From: Chryseomonas sp014190935
GTDB taxonomy: Bacteria > Pseudomonadota > Gammaproteobacteria > Pseudomonadales > Pseudomonadaceae
Direction: 5' to 3'
DNA length: 64,000 bases
Assembly (NCBI RefSeq): GCF_014190935.1
Contig: NZ_JACHVV010000001.1
Location: forward strand, 62,001 to 126,000
The translations under genes and the position numbers were made by a program. Of this stretch, positions 25,414-33,358 are shown one piece after another. Below the pieces are notes generated by a model. It did no database searches. It had not been told where the DNA came from and was given only the letters and a program-made list of their open reading frames with translations. The stretch's first letter is position 1. Each line of letters opens with the position of its first letter.

Positions 25414-26603
25414 AGGAAGGTGAGCACGACTGGCTCGAGCGACGCCTGCCGCTACGCGCCTTCTGGCGCCGGCACTTCAGTGACTACCGGGTGCCGCGCA
25501 ATCTCAACGTCTTCTACCTGTTCGGCTCGCTGCTGATCTTCATCCTGGCGCTGCAGGTGCTGACCGGACTCTGGCTGCTGTTCGGCTATGAACCCACCGT
25601 GAAGGGCGCCTTCGCCTCGGTGCAGCTGTTCATGCGCGAGGTGCCCTTCGGCTGGCTGATCCGCTACCTGCACGCGGTGGGCGCCTCGGCGCTGTTCGTC
25701 TGCCTCTACCTGCACATGCTGCGCGGCCTGCTCTATGGCTCCTATCGGGCGCCGCGCGAGCTGGTCTGGAGCTTTGGCGTGCTGCTCTACCTGCTCCTGC
25801 TGGCCCAGGCCTTTTTCGGCTATCTGCTGCCCTGGGGCCAGCTCTCCTACTGGGGCGCCCAGGTATCCCTGAGCGCGATCGAGGCGCTGCCCCTGGTGGG
25901 CCCGACCCTGGCCGATCTGCTGCGCGGTGGGGTGGTGCCGTCCGATGCCACCCTGCGACGCTTCCAGGCCCTGCATGTGGTCGGGCTGCCGCTGCTGATC
26001 CTCACGCTGGTGAGCCTGCACGTCGTCGCCCTGCGCCAGACCGGCTCGAACAATCCCGAGGGCGATGAGCGCGAGGTCAGCGGCGTCGCCGGGGTGCCTT
26101 TTCACCCCTATCTGACGCTCAAGGACCTCTGTGGCCTGGCGGTCTTCCTGCTGGTGTTTCTCGCCGTGGTGCTACTGGCGCCGGACCTGGGCGGGCTGGT
26201 GCTGGAACCGGCCAACCAGCAGCCGGCCGATCCGCTGGTGACCCCCGCGCACATCGCCCCGCCCTGGTACCTGGCGCCCTTCTATGCGCTGCTGCGGGCG
26301 GTGCCGAGCAAGGCCGGCGGCCTCGGCCTGGCGGCCCTGGCCATCGCCCTGCTGTTCGTGCTGCCCTGGCTGGATCGCAGCGCGGTCCGCTCGGTCCGCC
26401 ACAAGGCCTGGCCGGCGCGACTGGGGCTGTACCTGGCCTGCCTGGCCTTTGTCGCTCTGGGAATTCTGGGCGTGGTCGCGCTGACCGATGGGCGCCTGTT
26501 GCTGGCGCGCCTGGCCGCGGGTGTCTATTTCATCGGCCTGCTGGGCATGCCCTGGTATAGCCGGCTGGGTCGTCCGCGTGCGCCAGCGGAGTCCCGGTCA
26601 TGA
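25410..26603 (+). CDS. petB: Cytochrome b of the bc1 complex
   Basis: Di-heme quinol-oxidising subunit. The 397-aa protein has about eight hydrophobic helices. Heme ligands are H88/H102 in helix B and H189/H204 in helix D, followed by QTGSNNPEG. The Qo motif usually PEWY reads PPWY (284-287). GTG start overlaps petA as GTGA, and its stop overlaps petC. All subunits needed for a bc1 core are present in order, so the complex is probably assembled. Confidence 0.93.
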   Translation: MKEGEHDWLERRLPLRAFWRRHFSDYRVPRNLNVFYLFGSLLIFILALQVLTGLWLLFGYEPTVKGAFASVQLFMREVPFGWLIRYLHAVGASALFVCLYLHMLRGLLYGSYRAPRELVWSFGVLLYLLLLAQAFFGYLLPWGQLSYWGAQVSLSAIEALPLVGPTLADLLRGGVVPSDATLRRFQALHVVGLPLLILTLVSLHVVALRQTGSNNPEGDEREVSGVAGVPFHPYLTLKDLCGLAVFLLVFLAVVLLAPDLGGLVLEPANQQPADPLVTPAHIAPPWYLAPFYALLRAVPSKAGGLGLAALAIALLFVLPWLDRSAVRSVRHKAWPARLGLYLACLAFVALGILGVVALTDGRLLLARLAAGVYFIGLLGMPWYSRLGRPRAPAESRS

Positions 26604-27265
26604 GTCGCGTCCTGTTGCTGGGCCTGCTTTTGCTGTGCAGCGGTCTGGCCGTCGGCACCGAAGGCGATCCCCGGGCGGGAGCCATCAGCTTCGGCCGCTA
26701 TTGCCTGGCCTGCCATGGCCAGGAGTACCAGCGCTTCGACCGGGTCGCCGCCGATCTCCACCTGGACCTTGCCAGCTGGGCGCCCGGACGCACCGCCAGC
26801 GCGCCCATGCTCGGCCTGCTCAAGCCCGAGGATGCCCGGCGAGCCTTTGGCAGCGTGCCGCCGGATCTCACCCTGATCGCCGCGGTGCGTGGCGAGGCCT
26901 GGTTGCGCGCCTTCCTGCAGGAATTCTATGTGGCACCCGGGCGGCCGCTCGGGGTCGACAACCTCAGGGCGCCCGGCACTCGCATGCCCGACGTCCTGGC
27001 CGCCCTGCGCGGCCGCCAGGTGCGCGACTGCGACGCAGGGCGCTGCGTGCTGCGTCTGGAACCCGGCAGCGGTGCCCAGACGCCCGAGCAATTCGCGCGC
27101 ACCGTCGACGATCTGGTCGCCTACCTCGGCTATTCGGCCGCGCCCGAGCGCAGCCTGGCCTGGCGCCTCGCGCCCTGGGTGCTGGGTTATCTGGTGCTGT
27201 TCGCCGTCCTGGCCTTCTGGCTCAAACGCGAATTCTGGCGGCGATTGCCCGACAGTGAGCGATGA
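26600..27265 (+). CDS. petC: Cytochrome c1, short form
   Basis: Membrane-anchored c-type cytochrome accepting electrons from the Rieske protein. The 221-aa protein has a signal peptide (MSRVLLLGLLLLCSGLAVGT), heme motif CLACH (C35-C38-H39), the GVDN and TRMPDV segments with the likely Met ligand M129, and a C-terminal anchor VLGYLVLFAVLAFWLKREFW. It is about 40 residues shorter than typical c1 (near 260), with losses between the signal and heme and in the loop after MPDVLAALRG. Last gene of the murB-linked run. Confidence 0.9.
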   Translation: MSRVLLLGLLLLCSGLAVGTEGDPRAGAISFGRYCLACHGQEYQRFDRVAADLHLDLASWAPGRTASAPMLGLLKPEDARRAFGSVPPDLTLIAAVRGEAWLRAFLQEFYVAPGRPLGVDNLRAPGTRMPDVLAALRGRQVRDCDAGRCVLRLEPGSGAQTPEQFARTVDDLVAYLGYSAAPERSLAWRLAPWVLGYLVLFAVLAFWLKREFWRRLPDSER

Positions 27266-27337
27266 GGCTAGGTCTCGGGCGGCAAGGTGCGAGATAATCC
27301 CGCCTTTGCAGCTTCGCCCCCAACGGGGGAGGGACCC

Positions 27338-27952
27338 ATGGGCGCCATAACCCGCCTGACCTGTTTCCATGATCCCGAGGATCACTACAGCCACCGGATC
27401 CGTCTGATCCTGGCGGAAAAGAACGTCGAGTGCGAGCTGATCGCCGTGCGCCGTGGCGAATGTCCGCGGCAGCTGGCCGAGCACAATCCCTATGGCACCG
27501 TGCCGACGCTGATGGATCGCGACCTGGTGCTCTATGGCACCGAGGTGCTCATGGAGTACCTCGAGGAACGCTATCCGCATCCACCCCTGTTGCCGGCCTA
27601 TCCGGTCACCCGCGGCCAGTCGCGGCTGCTGATGCACCGCATCGGGCGCGACTGGTGCACCCTGGCGGACGCCATCCTGCAGGCGGCGCCGGGCGCCGAC
27701 CTCGCCGCCGCGCGCAAGGAATTGCGCGAGAGCCTGACCGGCGTGGCGCCGATCTTCGCGGAAAAACCCTTTTTCCTGAGCGACGACTTTTCCCTGGTGG
27801 ACTGTTGCCTGCTCCCCCTCCTGTGGCGACTGCCGCGCCTGGGCATCGAATTGCCCCGGGCCGCCAAGCCGCTGCAGGACTACATGGATCGCATGTTCGC
27901 GCGCGACAGTTTCCGATCCAGCCTTTCGGTCACCGAGCGTGAGATGCGCTAG
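27338..27952 (+). CDS. sspA: Stringent starvation protein A
   Basis: RNA-polymerase-associated protein with a glutathione-transferase fold. The 204-aa protein begins MGAITRLTCFHDPEDHYSHRI, and shows NPYGTVPTLMDRDLVLYGTEVLMEYLEERYPHPPLLP and the C-terminal helical domain with RKELRESLTGVAPIFAEKPFFL. GGGGGAGGGA precedes the ATG at 27338. A GATAAT sequence 40 bases upstream may be its -10. sspB follows 11 bases later. Confidence 0.95.
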   Translation: MGAITRLTCFHDPEDHYSHRIRLILAEKNVECELIAVRRGECPRQLAEHNPYGTVPTLMDRDLVLYGTEVLMEYLEERYPHPPLLPAYPVTRGQSRLLMHRIGRDWCTLADAILQAAPGADLAAARKELRESLTGVAPIFAEKPFFLSDDFSLVDCCLLPLLWRLPRLGIELPRAAKPLQDYMDRMFARDSFRSSLSVTEREMR

Positions 27953-27963
27953 AGGAGAACCCC

Positions 27964-28368
27964 ATGAATTCCAGTCGCCCCTACCTGGTCCGCGCGCTCT
28001 ACGAGTGGATCGTGGACAACGACTGCACACCGCACCTGCTGGTCAATGCCGACTACGCCGAGGTGCGCGTGCCGCCGGGCTATGCCAACGACGGCCAGAT
28101 CGTGCTGAACGCCTCGCCCAGTGCCGTGCGTGACCTGCACATGGACAACGAAGCCGTGAGCTTCAACGGTCGCTTCGGTGGCGTGGCCTACAACCTCTAT
28201 GTTCCGATCGGCGCCATCCTGGCCATTTATGCCCGCGAGAACGGCCAGGGCATGGTCTTCGACAGCGAGCCCACCCCGCCGGATGACCAGGGTCCCGACA
28301 ACGGCGGCAGCAAGCCCGAGGCGCCCAAGCCGGCACCGGCGCGGCCGAGTCTGAAAGTGGTCAAGTGA
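27964..28368 (+). CDS. sspB: ClpXP specificity adaptor SspB
   Basis: Delivers ssrA-tagged proteins to ClpXP. The 134-aa protein has the conserved substrate domain (RPYLVRALYEWIVDNDCTPHLLV, then FGGVAYNLYVPIGAILAIYARENGQGMVF), a flexible acidic and proline-rich linker, and the short ClpX-binding tail RPSLKVVK. AGAGGAGA lies before the ATG. Confidence 0.96.
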   Translation: MNSSRPYLVRALYEWIVDNDCTPHLLVNADYAEVRVPPGYANDGQIVLNASPSAVRDLHMDNEAVSFNGRFGGVAYNLYVPIGAILAIYARENGQGMVFDSEPTPPDDQGPDNGGSKPEAPKPAPARPSLKVVK

Positions 28369-28378
28369 ACCCGGCCGG

Positions 28379-28405
28379 CCTGCCGCGGAGTCTCTCCGCG
28401 GCAGG
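28379..28405 (+). terminator. Perfect 12-bp hairpin after sspB
   Basis: CCTGCCGCGGAG and CTCCGCGGCAGG pair perfectly around TCT, 10 bases past the sspB stop, just before a second, T-tailed hairpin. Confidence 0.6.
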
Positions 28406-28409
28406 CAAG

Positions 28410-28446
28410 AAAAAGCCCCTGTCGGCATGGCCGATAGGGGCTTTTT
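28410..28446. terminator. Bidirectional intrinsic terminator between sspB and suhB
   Basis: A 17-bp stem (one G-T pair) from AAAAAGCCCCT to AGGGGCTTTTT with loop ATG. A5 and T5 tails lie on both strands, so it can stop transcription from sspB and from suhB, which converge here. Confidence 0.92.
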
Positions 28447-28462
28447 CGTAAGCCAGGCGGAC

Positions 28463-29278
28463 TCAGCGCTTGAGCGAAGCCGGCAGGTGCGGCTGGATCT
28501 GCGTCAGCAGGCCGCGGAAGCACTTGGGGTTGCCGGCGACGATGTGGCCCTTCTCGAGGAAGTCGTGGCCACCATTGAAGTCACCGATCAGGCCACCGGC
28601 TTCCTGCACCAGCAGGGCGCCTGCGGCCATGTCCCACTCCGACAGGCCCATTTCCCAGAAGGCGTCGAAGCGACCGGAGGCGACATAGGCCAGGTCCAGC
28701 GCGGCGGAACCGGCGCGGCGGATGCCGGCGGTCTGGCCGATCAGGCTGCGGAACATGCCCAGGTAGTTGTCCAGGTGATCAACGTCATTGGCGCGGAAGG
28801 GGAAGCCAGTGCCCAGCAGGGCGCCTTCCAGGCTGCGCCGATTGGTGACGCGGATGCGCCGGCCGTTCAGGGCGGCACCGCGGCCACGGCTGGCGGTGAA
28901 TTCTTCCTGGCGCACCGGATCCAGGACCACGGCGTGTTCCAGGCGGCCCTTGTACTTGCAGGCGATGCTGACCGAGAAGTGCGGGACGCCACGGATGAAG
29001 TTGGTGGTGCCGTCCAGCGGGTCGACGATCCAGACGTAGTCGGCGCCTTCGCCTTCGCCCGCCAGGTAGCCGGATTCCTCACCGTGGAAACCGTGGGTGG
29101 GGTAGGCCTTGCGCAGGGTGGCGAGGATGGTCTGCTCGGCGGCCCGGTCGACTTCGGAGACGAAGTCGTTGGCGCCTTTTTCATCGACGGCGATCACGTC
29201 CAGGCGCTCAATCGAACGGAAGATCAGTTCACCGGCGCTGCGGGCCGCGCGCAGTGCGATGTTCAGCATGGGCTGCAT
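28463..29278 (-). CDS. suhB: Inositol-1-monophosphatase SuhB
   Basis: Lithium-sensitive phosphatase family, also an rRNA antitermination factor with NusA/RNA polymerase. The 271-aa protein has the metal motifs GEESGYLAG and WIVDPLDGTTNFIRG and the C-terminal WDMAAGALLVQEAGG. It is divergent from trmJ, the normal pseudomonad arrangement. Confidence 0.95.
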   Translation of the reverse strand: MQPMLNIALRAARSAGELIFRSIERLDVIAVDEKGANDFVSEVDRAAEQTILATLRKAYPTHGFHGEESGYLAGEGEGADYVWIVDPLDGTTNFIRGVPHFSVSIACKYKGRLEHAVVLDPVRQEEFTASRGRGAALNGRRIRVTNRRSLEGALLGTGFPFRANDVDHLDNYLGMFRSLIGQTAGIRRAGSAALDLAYVASGRFDAFWEMGLSEWDMAAGALLVQEAGGLIGDFNGGHDFLEKGHIVAGNPKCFRGLLTQIQPHLPASLKR

Positions 29279-29418
29279 GGATAAATCACCTGGGTTGTAT
29301 AAGGAAAGCCGGCAATGATAGCAGACTTCGCGGCGCTGGAAGGGGTATTCGTGGCAAGCGGGCGCGTGTGGGCGTAGTATACGGCGCCGATTTCCCGCGT
29401 CCGCTCGAGGATAGCCAT

Positions 29419-30207
29419 GTGCTGAACAACATCCGCGTCGTTCTGGTCAATACCAGCCATCCCGGCAATATCGGCGGTGCCGCCCGGGCAATGAAGAACA
29501 TGGGCCTGTCGCGCCTCTATCTGGTCGATCCCGAGGACTTTCCCAGCGGCGAGGCCAATGCCCGTGCCTCCGGGGCCAACGACGTGCTCGAGGCCGCCAT
29601 CGTCGTCGACACCCTGGAAGAAGCCCTGACCGGCTGCAGCCTGGTGCTGGGCACCAGTGCCCGCGATCGCCGTATCCCCTGGCCGCTGCTCGATCCGCGC
29701 GAATGCGCCACCACCTCCCTGGCCCAGGTGGAGCAGGGCGGCGAGGTGGCCCTGGTATTCGGTCGCGAATACGCCGGCCTGACCAACGAGGAGTTGCAGC
29801 GCTGCCACTACCACGTGCACATCCCCTCGGATCCGGCGTTCGGCTCGCTCAACCTCGCCGCGGCGGTCCAGGTGCTGGTGTACGAGGTGCGCATGGCCTG
29901 GCTCGCGGCGCAGAACCAGCCGACCAAGATGAACAAGGTCGAAGCCACCGCCATGCTCAACACCCAGCCGGTGACGGTGGAAGAGCTGGAACTCTACTAC
30001 CAGCACCTGGAAGAGACCCTGGTGGAGATCGGCTTCCTCGACCCGGCCAAGCCGCGCCACCTGATGAGTCGTCTGCGCCGCCTCTATGGCCGGGCCGGCA
30101 TCAGCAAGCTGGAGATGAACATCCTGCGCGGCATCCTAACCGAAACCCAGAAGGCCGCCCGTGGCGAATCCCATCCGCGGACTATCCCCCCGATAGATAA
30201 TGCCTGA
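29419..30207 (+). CDS. trmJ: tRNA (cytidine/uridine-2'-O-)-methyltransferase TrmJ
   Basis: SPOUT-family methyltransferase acting at tRNA position 32. The 262-aa product from the GTG at 29419 starts VLNNIRVVLVNTSHPGNIG, the family N-terminus; the longer open frame upstream has no similarity and no ribosome site, while GAGG lies before this GTG. Knot motifs ALVFGREYAGLTNEEL and HIPSDPAFGSLNLAAAVQVLVYE are present. In P. aeruginosa cysE follows; here iscR is next, 83 bases downstream. Confidence 0.92.
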   Translation: MLNNIRVVLVNTSHPGNIGGAARAMKNMGLSRLYLVDPEDFPSGEANARASGANDVLEAAIVVDTLEEALTGCSLVLGTSARDRRIPWPLLDPRECATTSLAQVEQGGEVALVFGREYAGLTNEELQRCHYHVHIPSDPAFGSLNLAAAVQVLVYEVRMAWLAAQNQPTKMNKVEATAMLNTQPVTVEELELYYQHLEETLVEIGFLDPAKPRHLMSRLRRLYGRAGISKLEMNILRGILTETQKAARGESHPRTIPPIDNA

Positions 30208-30224
30208 GTGATTTGGTCGGTTTT

Positions 30225-30257
30225 AAAGTTGACCTTTTTTGTCGGGAATCCGATAAT
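30225..30257 (+). promoter_or_regulatory. iscR promoter with type 1 IscR site
   Basis: A TTGACC -35 (30229-30234) and GATAAT -10 (30252-30257) are 17 bp apart. The intervening sequence AAAGTTGACC, six T, then GTCGGGAAT (30225-30249) resembles the type 1 IscR site, so [2Fe-2S]-IscR would cover the -35 region and repress the isc operon when iron-sulfur clusters are plentiful. Confidence 0.8.
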
Positions 30258-30290
30258 CGAGGCATCCGATGCAACCCGCTCGAGTTCGTC

Positions 30291-30788
30291 ATGAGACTGA
30301 CCACCAAAGGCCGCTATGCCGTAACCGCCATGCTCGACCTGGCGCTGCACGCCCAGCGGGGCCCGGTTTCGCTGGCCGACATTTCCGAGCGGCAGGGCAT
30401 TTCGCTGTCCTATCTGGAGCAGCTGTTTGCCCGGCTGCGCCGCGGCTCGCTGGTCAACAGCGTGCGCGGTCCGGGTGGCGGCTATCAGCTGGCGCGCGAC
30501 ATGGGCGGTATCCATGTGGCCCAGGTGATCGACGCCGTCAACGAATCCGTGGATGCCACCCGCTGCCAGGGCAGTGGGGGTTGTCACCAGGGTGACACCT
30601 GCCTGACCCACCACCTCTGGTGCGACCTGAGCGATCAGATCCACACCTTTCTCAGTGGCATCACCCTGGCCGACCTGGTCGCCCGCAACGAGATCCAGCA
30701 GGTTGCCAAGCGTCAGGACACCAAGGCCTGTGCCAGCAAGCAATCGCCCTTGGCGGTCGAAAAAATCGAAGCGTCCACCATCGACTGA
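30291..30788 (+). CDS. iscR: Iron-sulfur cluster regulator IscR
   Basis: Rrf2-family regulator of the isc operon. The 165-aa protein has the winged helix MRLTTKGRYAVTAMLDLALH through SYLEQLFARLRR and GPGGGY, and the cluster ligands C92, C98 and C104 in RCQGSGGCHQGDTC. ATG at 30291. First gene of the operon iscR-iscS-iscU-iscA-hscB-hscA-fdx-iscX. Confidence 0.96.
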   Translation: MRLTTKGRYAVTAMLDLALHAQRGPVSLADISERQGISLSYLEQLFARLRRGSLVNSVRGPGGGYQLARDMGGIHVAQVIDAVNESVDATRCQGSGGCHQGDTCLTHHLWCDLSDQIHTFLSGITLADLVARNEIQQVAKRQDTKACASKQSPLAVEKIEASTID

Positions 30789-30819
30789 GCAGAGACGCCC
30801 GTCTGATTAGGAGTAACCG

Positions 30820-32034
30820 ATGAAATTGCCGATCTACCTAGACTATTCCGCCACCACGCCCGTCGATCCGCGCGTCGCTCAGAAGATGAGCGAGTGCCTG
30901 CTGGTGGACGGCAACTTTGGCAACCCCGCATCGCGCTCCCACCTGTTCGGCTGGAAGGCCGAGGAAGCCGTGGAAAACGCCCGTCGTCAGGTGGCCGAGC
31001 TGGTCAACGCCGACCCGCGCGAGATCGTCTGGACCTCCGGTGCCACCGAGTCCGACAACCTGGCCATCAAGGGCGCCGCGCACTTCTATCAGAACAAGGG
31101 CAAGCACCTGATCACCTCCAAGATCGAGCACAAGGCGGTGTTGGACACCACCCGCCAGCTCGAGCGCGAAGGCTTCGAGGTCACCTATCTCGAGCCGGGC
31201 GAAGACGGCCTGATCACCCCCGAGATGATCGAGGCGGCCCTGCGTGACGACACCACCCTGGTGTCCATCATGCACGTCAACAACGAGATCGGTACCGTCA
31301 ACGACATCGCCGCCATCGGCGAGCTGACCCGCTCCCGCGGCGTGCTCTTCCACGTCGACGCCGCCCAGTCTACCGGCAAGGTCGAGATCGATCTGGAAAA
31401 GCTCAAGGTCGACATGATGTCCTTCTCGGCGCACAAGACCTACGGTCCCAAGGGCATTGGCGCCCTCTACGTCCGCCGCAAGCCGCGCGTGCGTATCGAG
31501 GCCCAGACCCATGGCGGCGGTCACGAGCGTGGCATGCGTTCGGGCACCCTGGCGACCCACCAGATCGTCGGCATGGGCGAAGCCTTCCGTATCGCCAAGG
31601 AAGAGATGGTCCAGGAAAATGCCCGCATCAAGGCCCTGAGCGATCGCTTCTACCGTCAGTTCGAAGGCCTGGAAGAGGTCTACCTGAACGGCAGCCTGAT
31701 CCATCGGGTGCCGCACAACCTGAATCTGAGCTTCAACTACGTCGAAGGCGAGTCGCTGATCATGGCGCTCAAGGACCTGGCGGTCTCGTCCGGTTCGGCC
31801 TGTACCTCGGCGTCCCTGGAGCCGTCCTATGTCCTGCGCGCCCTGGGCCGCAACGACGAACTGGCGCACAGCTCCATCCGCTTCACCTTCGGTCGCTTCA
31901 CCACCGAAGAAGACGTCGACTATGCCGCGAGCAAGGTCACCGAAGCCGTCAACAAGTTGCGTGAATTGTCTCCGCTGTGGGACATGTTCAAAGAAGGCGT
32001 AGACCTGAGTCAGGTCGAGTGGCAAGCCCACTGA
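30820..32034 (+). CDS. iscS: Cysteine desulfurase IscS
   Basis: PLP enzyme that gives persulfide sulfur to IscU and other acceptors. The 404-aa protein has the start MKLPIYLDYSATTPVDPRV, TSGATESDNLAIKG, the PLP lysine in SFSAHKTYGPKGIGALY, and the mobile catalytic Cys loop SSGSACTSASLEPSYVLRAL. AGGAG precedes the ATG. A second desulfurase of another type is at 47411. Confidence 0.97.
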   Translation: MKLPIYLDYSATTPVDPRVAQKMSECLLVDGNFGNPASRSHLFGWKAEEAVENARRQVAELVNADPREIVWTSGATESDNLAIKGAAHFYQNKGKHLITSKIEHKAVLDTTRQLEREGFEVTYLEPGEDGLITPEMIEAALRDDTTLVSIMHVNNEIGTVNDIAAIGELTRSRGVLFHVDAAQSTGKVEIDLEKLKVDMMSFSAHKTYGPKGIGALYVRRKPRVRIEAQTHGGGHERGMRSGTLATHQIVGMGEAFRIAKEEMVQENARIKALSDRFYRQFEGLEEVYLNGSLIHRVPHNLNLSFNYVEGESLIMALKDLAVSSGSACTSASLEPSYVLRALGRNDELAHSSIRFTFGRFTTEEDVDYAASKVTEAVNKLRELSPLWDMFKEGVDLSQVEWQAH

Positions 32035-32063
32035 CCCACCCCCTGATGAGTGAGGATTGAACC

Positions 32064-32450
32064 ATGGCATACAGTGAAAAGGTCATCGACCACTACGAAA
32101 ATCCGCGCAACGTCGGCAAGTTCGACGCGGCCGATCCGGATGTCGGCACCGGCATGGTCGGCGCTCCCGCGTGCGGCGACGTGATGCGCCTGCAGATCAA
32201 GGTCAACGAGCAGGGCATCATCGAAGATGCCAAGTTCAAGACCTACGGCTGTGGCTCCGCCATCGCTTCCAGCTCCCTGGCCACCGAGTGGATGAAGGGC
32301 AAGAGCATCGAGGAAGCGGCGTCGATCAAGAACAGCATGATCGCCGAAGAACTGGCCCTGCCGCCGGTGAAGATCCACTGCTCGGTACTCGCCGAAGACG
32401 CCATCAAGGCGGCGGTCAGCGACTACAAGCAGAAGAAAGGCCTGCTCTAA
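32064..32450 (+). CDS. iscU: Iron-sulfur scaffold IscU
   Basis: 128-aa scaffold on which clusters are built. The three ligand cysteines are present: C37 in GAPACGD, C63 in YGCGSAIASS and C106 in KIHCSVLAEDAI, as is the LPPVK motif recognised by HscA. Confidence 0.97.
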   Translation: MAYSEKVIDHYENPRNVGKFDAADPDVGTGMVGAPACGDVMRLQIKVNEQGIIEDAKFKTYGCGSAIASSSLATEWMKGKSIEEAASIKNSMIAEELALPPVKIHCSVLAEDAIKAAVSDYKQKKGLL

Positions 32451-32459
32451 GGAGGAACC

Positions 32460-32783
32460 ATGGCGATCAGCATGACCGAGTCCGCCGCCCGCCACGTGCA
32501 GCGTTCCCTCGACGGACGCGGCAAGGGGGAGGGCATCCGCCTGGGCGTTCGTACCACGGGCTGCTCGGGACTGGCCTACGTGCTCGAGTTCGTCGATGAA
32601 TTCGCGGCCGAGGACCAGGTGTTCGAAAGCCATGGCGTCAAGGTCATCATCGACCCCAAGAGCCTGGTCTACCTGGACGGCACCGAGCTGGATTTCGTGC
32701 GTGAAGGCCTCAACGAGGGCTTCAAGTTCAACAATCCCAACGTGCGTGGCGAGTGTGGCTGCGGCGAAAGCTTCAACATCTGA
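32460..32783 (+). CDS. iscA: Iron-sulfur assembly protein IscA
   Basis: A-type carrier of 107 aa with the three conserved cysteines C35 (TTGCSGLAY), C99 and C101 (ECGCGESF). AAGGAGG lies 7 bases before the ATG. In operon order between iscU and hscB. Confidence 0.97.
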   Translation: MAISMTESAARHVQRSLDGRGKGEGIRLGVRTTGCSGLAYVLEFVDEFAAEDQVFESHGVKVIIDPKSLVYLDGTELDFVREGLNEGFKFNNPNVRGECGCGESFNI

Positions 32784-32791
32784 GGCCGGCC

Positions 32792-33313
32792 ATGGGTAAG
32801 CCCTGTCACTTCGCGCTGTTCGAGATCAGGCCCGCCTTCGAGATCGACCAGCCGGGTCTGGCCGCGCGCTATCGCGATCTGGCCCGCACGGTCCATCCGG
32901 ATCGGTTCGCCGATGCGCCGGAGCGTGAGCGGCGCCAGGCGCTGGAGCGCTCGGCCGAGCTCAACGAGGCCTATCACGTGCTGCGCGCCCCGTCGCGCCG
33001 CGCGCGCTATCTGCTGGAGCTCGAAGGGCACGAGATGCCGCTCGAAGCGACCATCCAGGACACCGACTTCCTCATGCAGCAATTGCAGTGGCGCGAGGAG
33101 TTGGAAGACCTGCAGGACGCGGGCGACAGCGCGGGCATTCCCGCCTTTCGCCAGCGCCTCAAGGATGCGCAGCGCGACATCGAGCAGGCCTTCGCCGCGA
33201 TCTGGCAGGATTCCGCCCAGCGCGAGTCTGCCGAGCGCCTGGTCCGTCGCATGCAGTTTCTCGACAAGCTGGCCAGCGAAATCCGCCAGCTCGAAGAGCG
33301 TCTGGACGATTAA
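32792..33313 (+). CDS. hscB: Co-chaperone HscB
   Basis: J-domain protein that delivers IscU to HscA. The 173-aa protein has HPDRF in the N-terminal J domain (ARTVHPDRFADAPERE) and the C-terminal three-helix IscU-binding part with LMQQLQWREELED. ATG at 32792 directly follows iscA. Confidence 0.95.
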   Translation: MGKPCHFALFEIRPAFEIDQPGLAARYRDLARTVHPDRFADAPERERRQALERSAELNEAYHVLRAPSRRARYLLELEGHEMPLEATIQDTDFLMQQLQWREELEDLQDAGDSAGIPAFRQRLKDAQRDIEQAFAAIWQDSAQRESAERLVRRMQFLDKLASEIRQLEERLDD

Positions 33314-33358
33314 TCACAGGTGTCGCTCAGGCACCGACAACCATAAGCCGACTAGCCA

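Noticed and set aside
24841..27265. petABC as a recent foreign acquisition
   Set aside because: GC content and codon use look like the neighbours and sspAB still follows, as at the normal pseudomonad locus; rearrangement is a simpler explanation.
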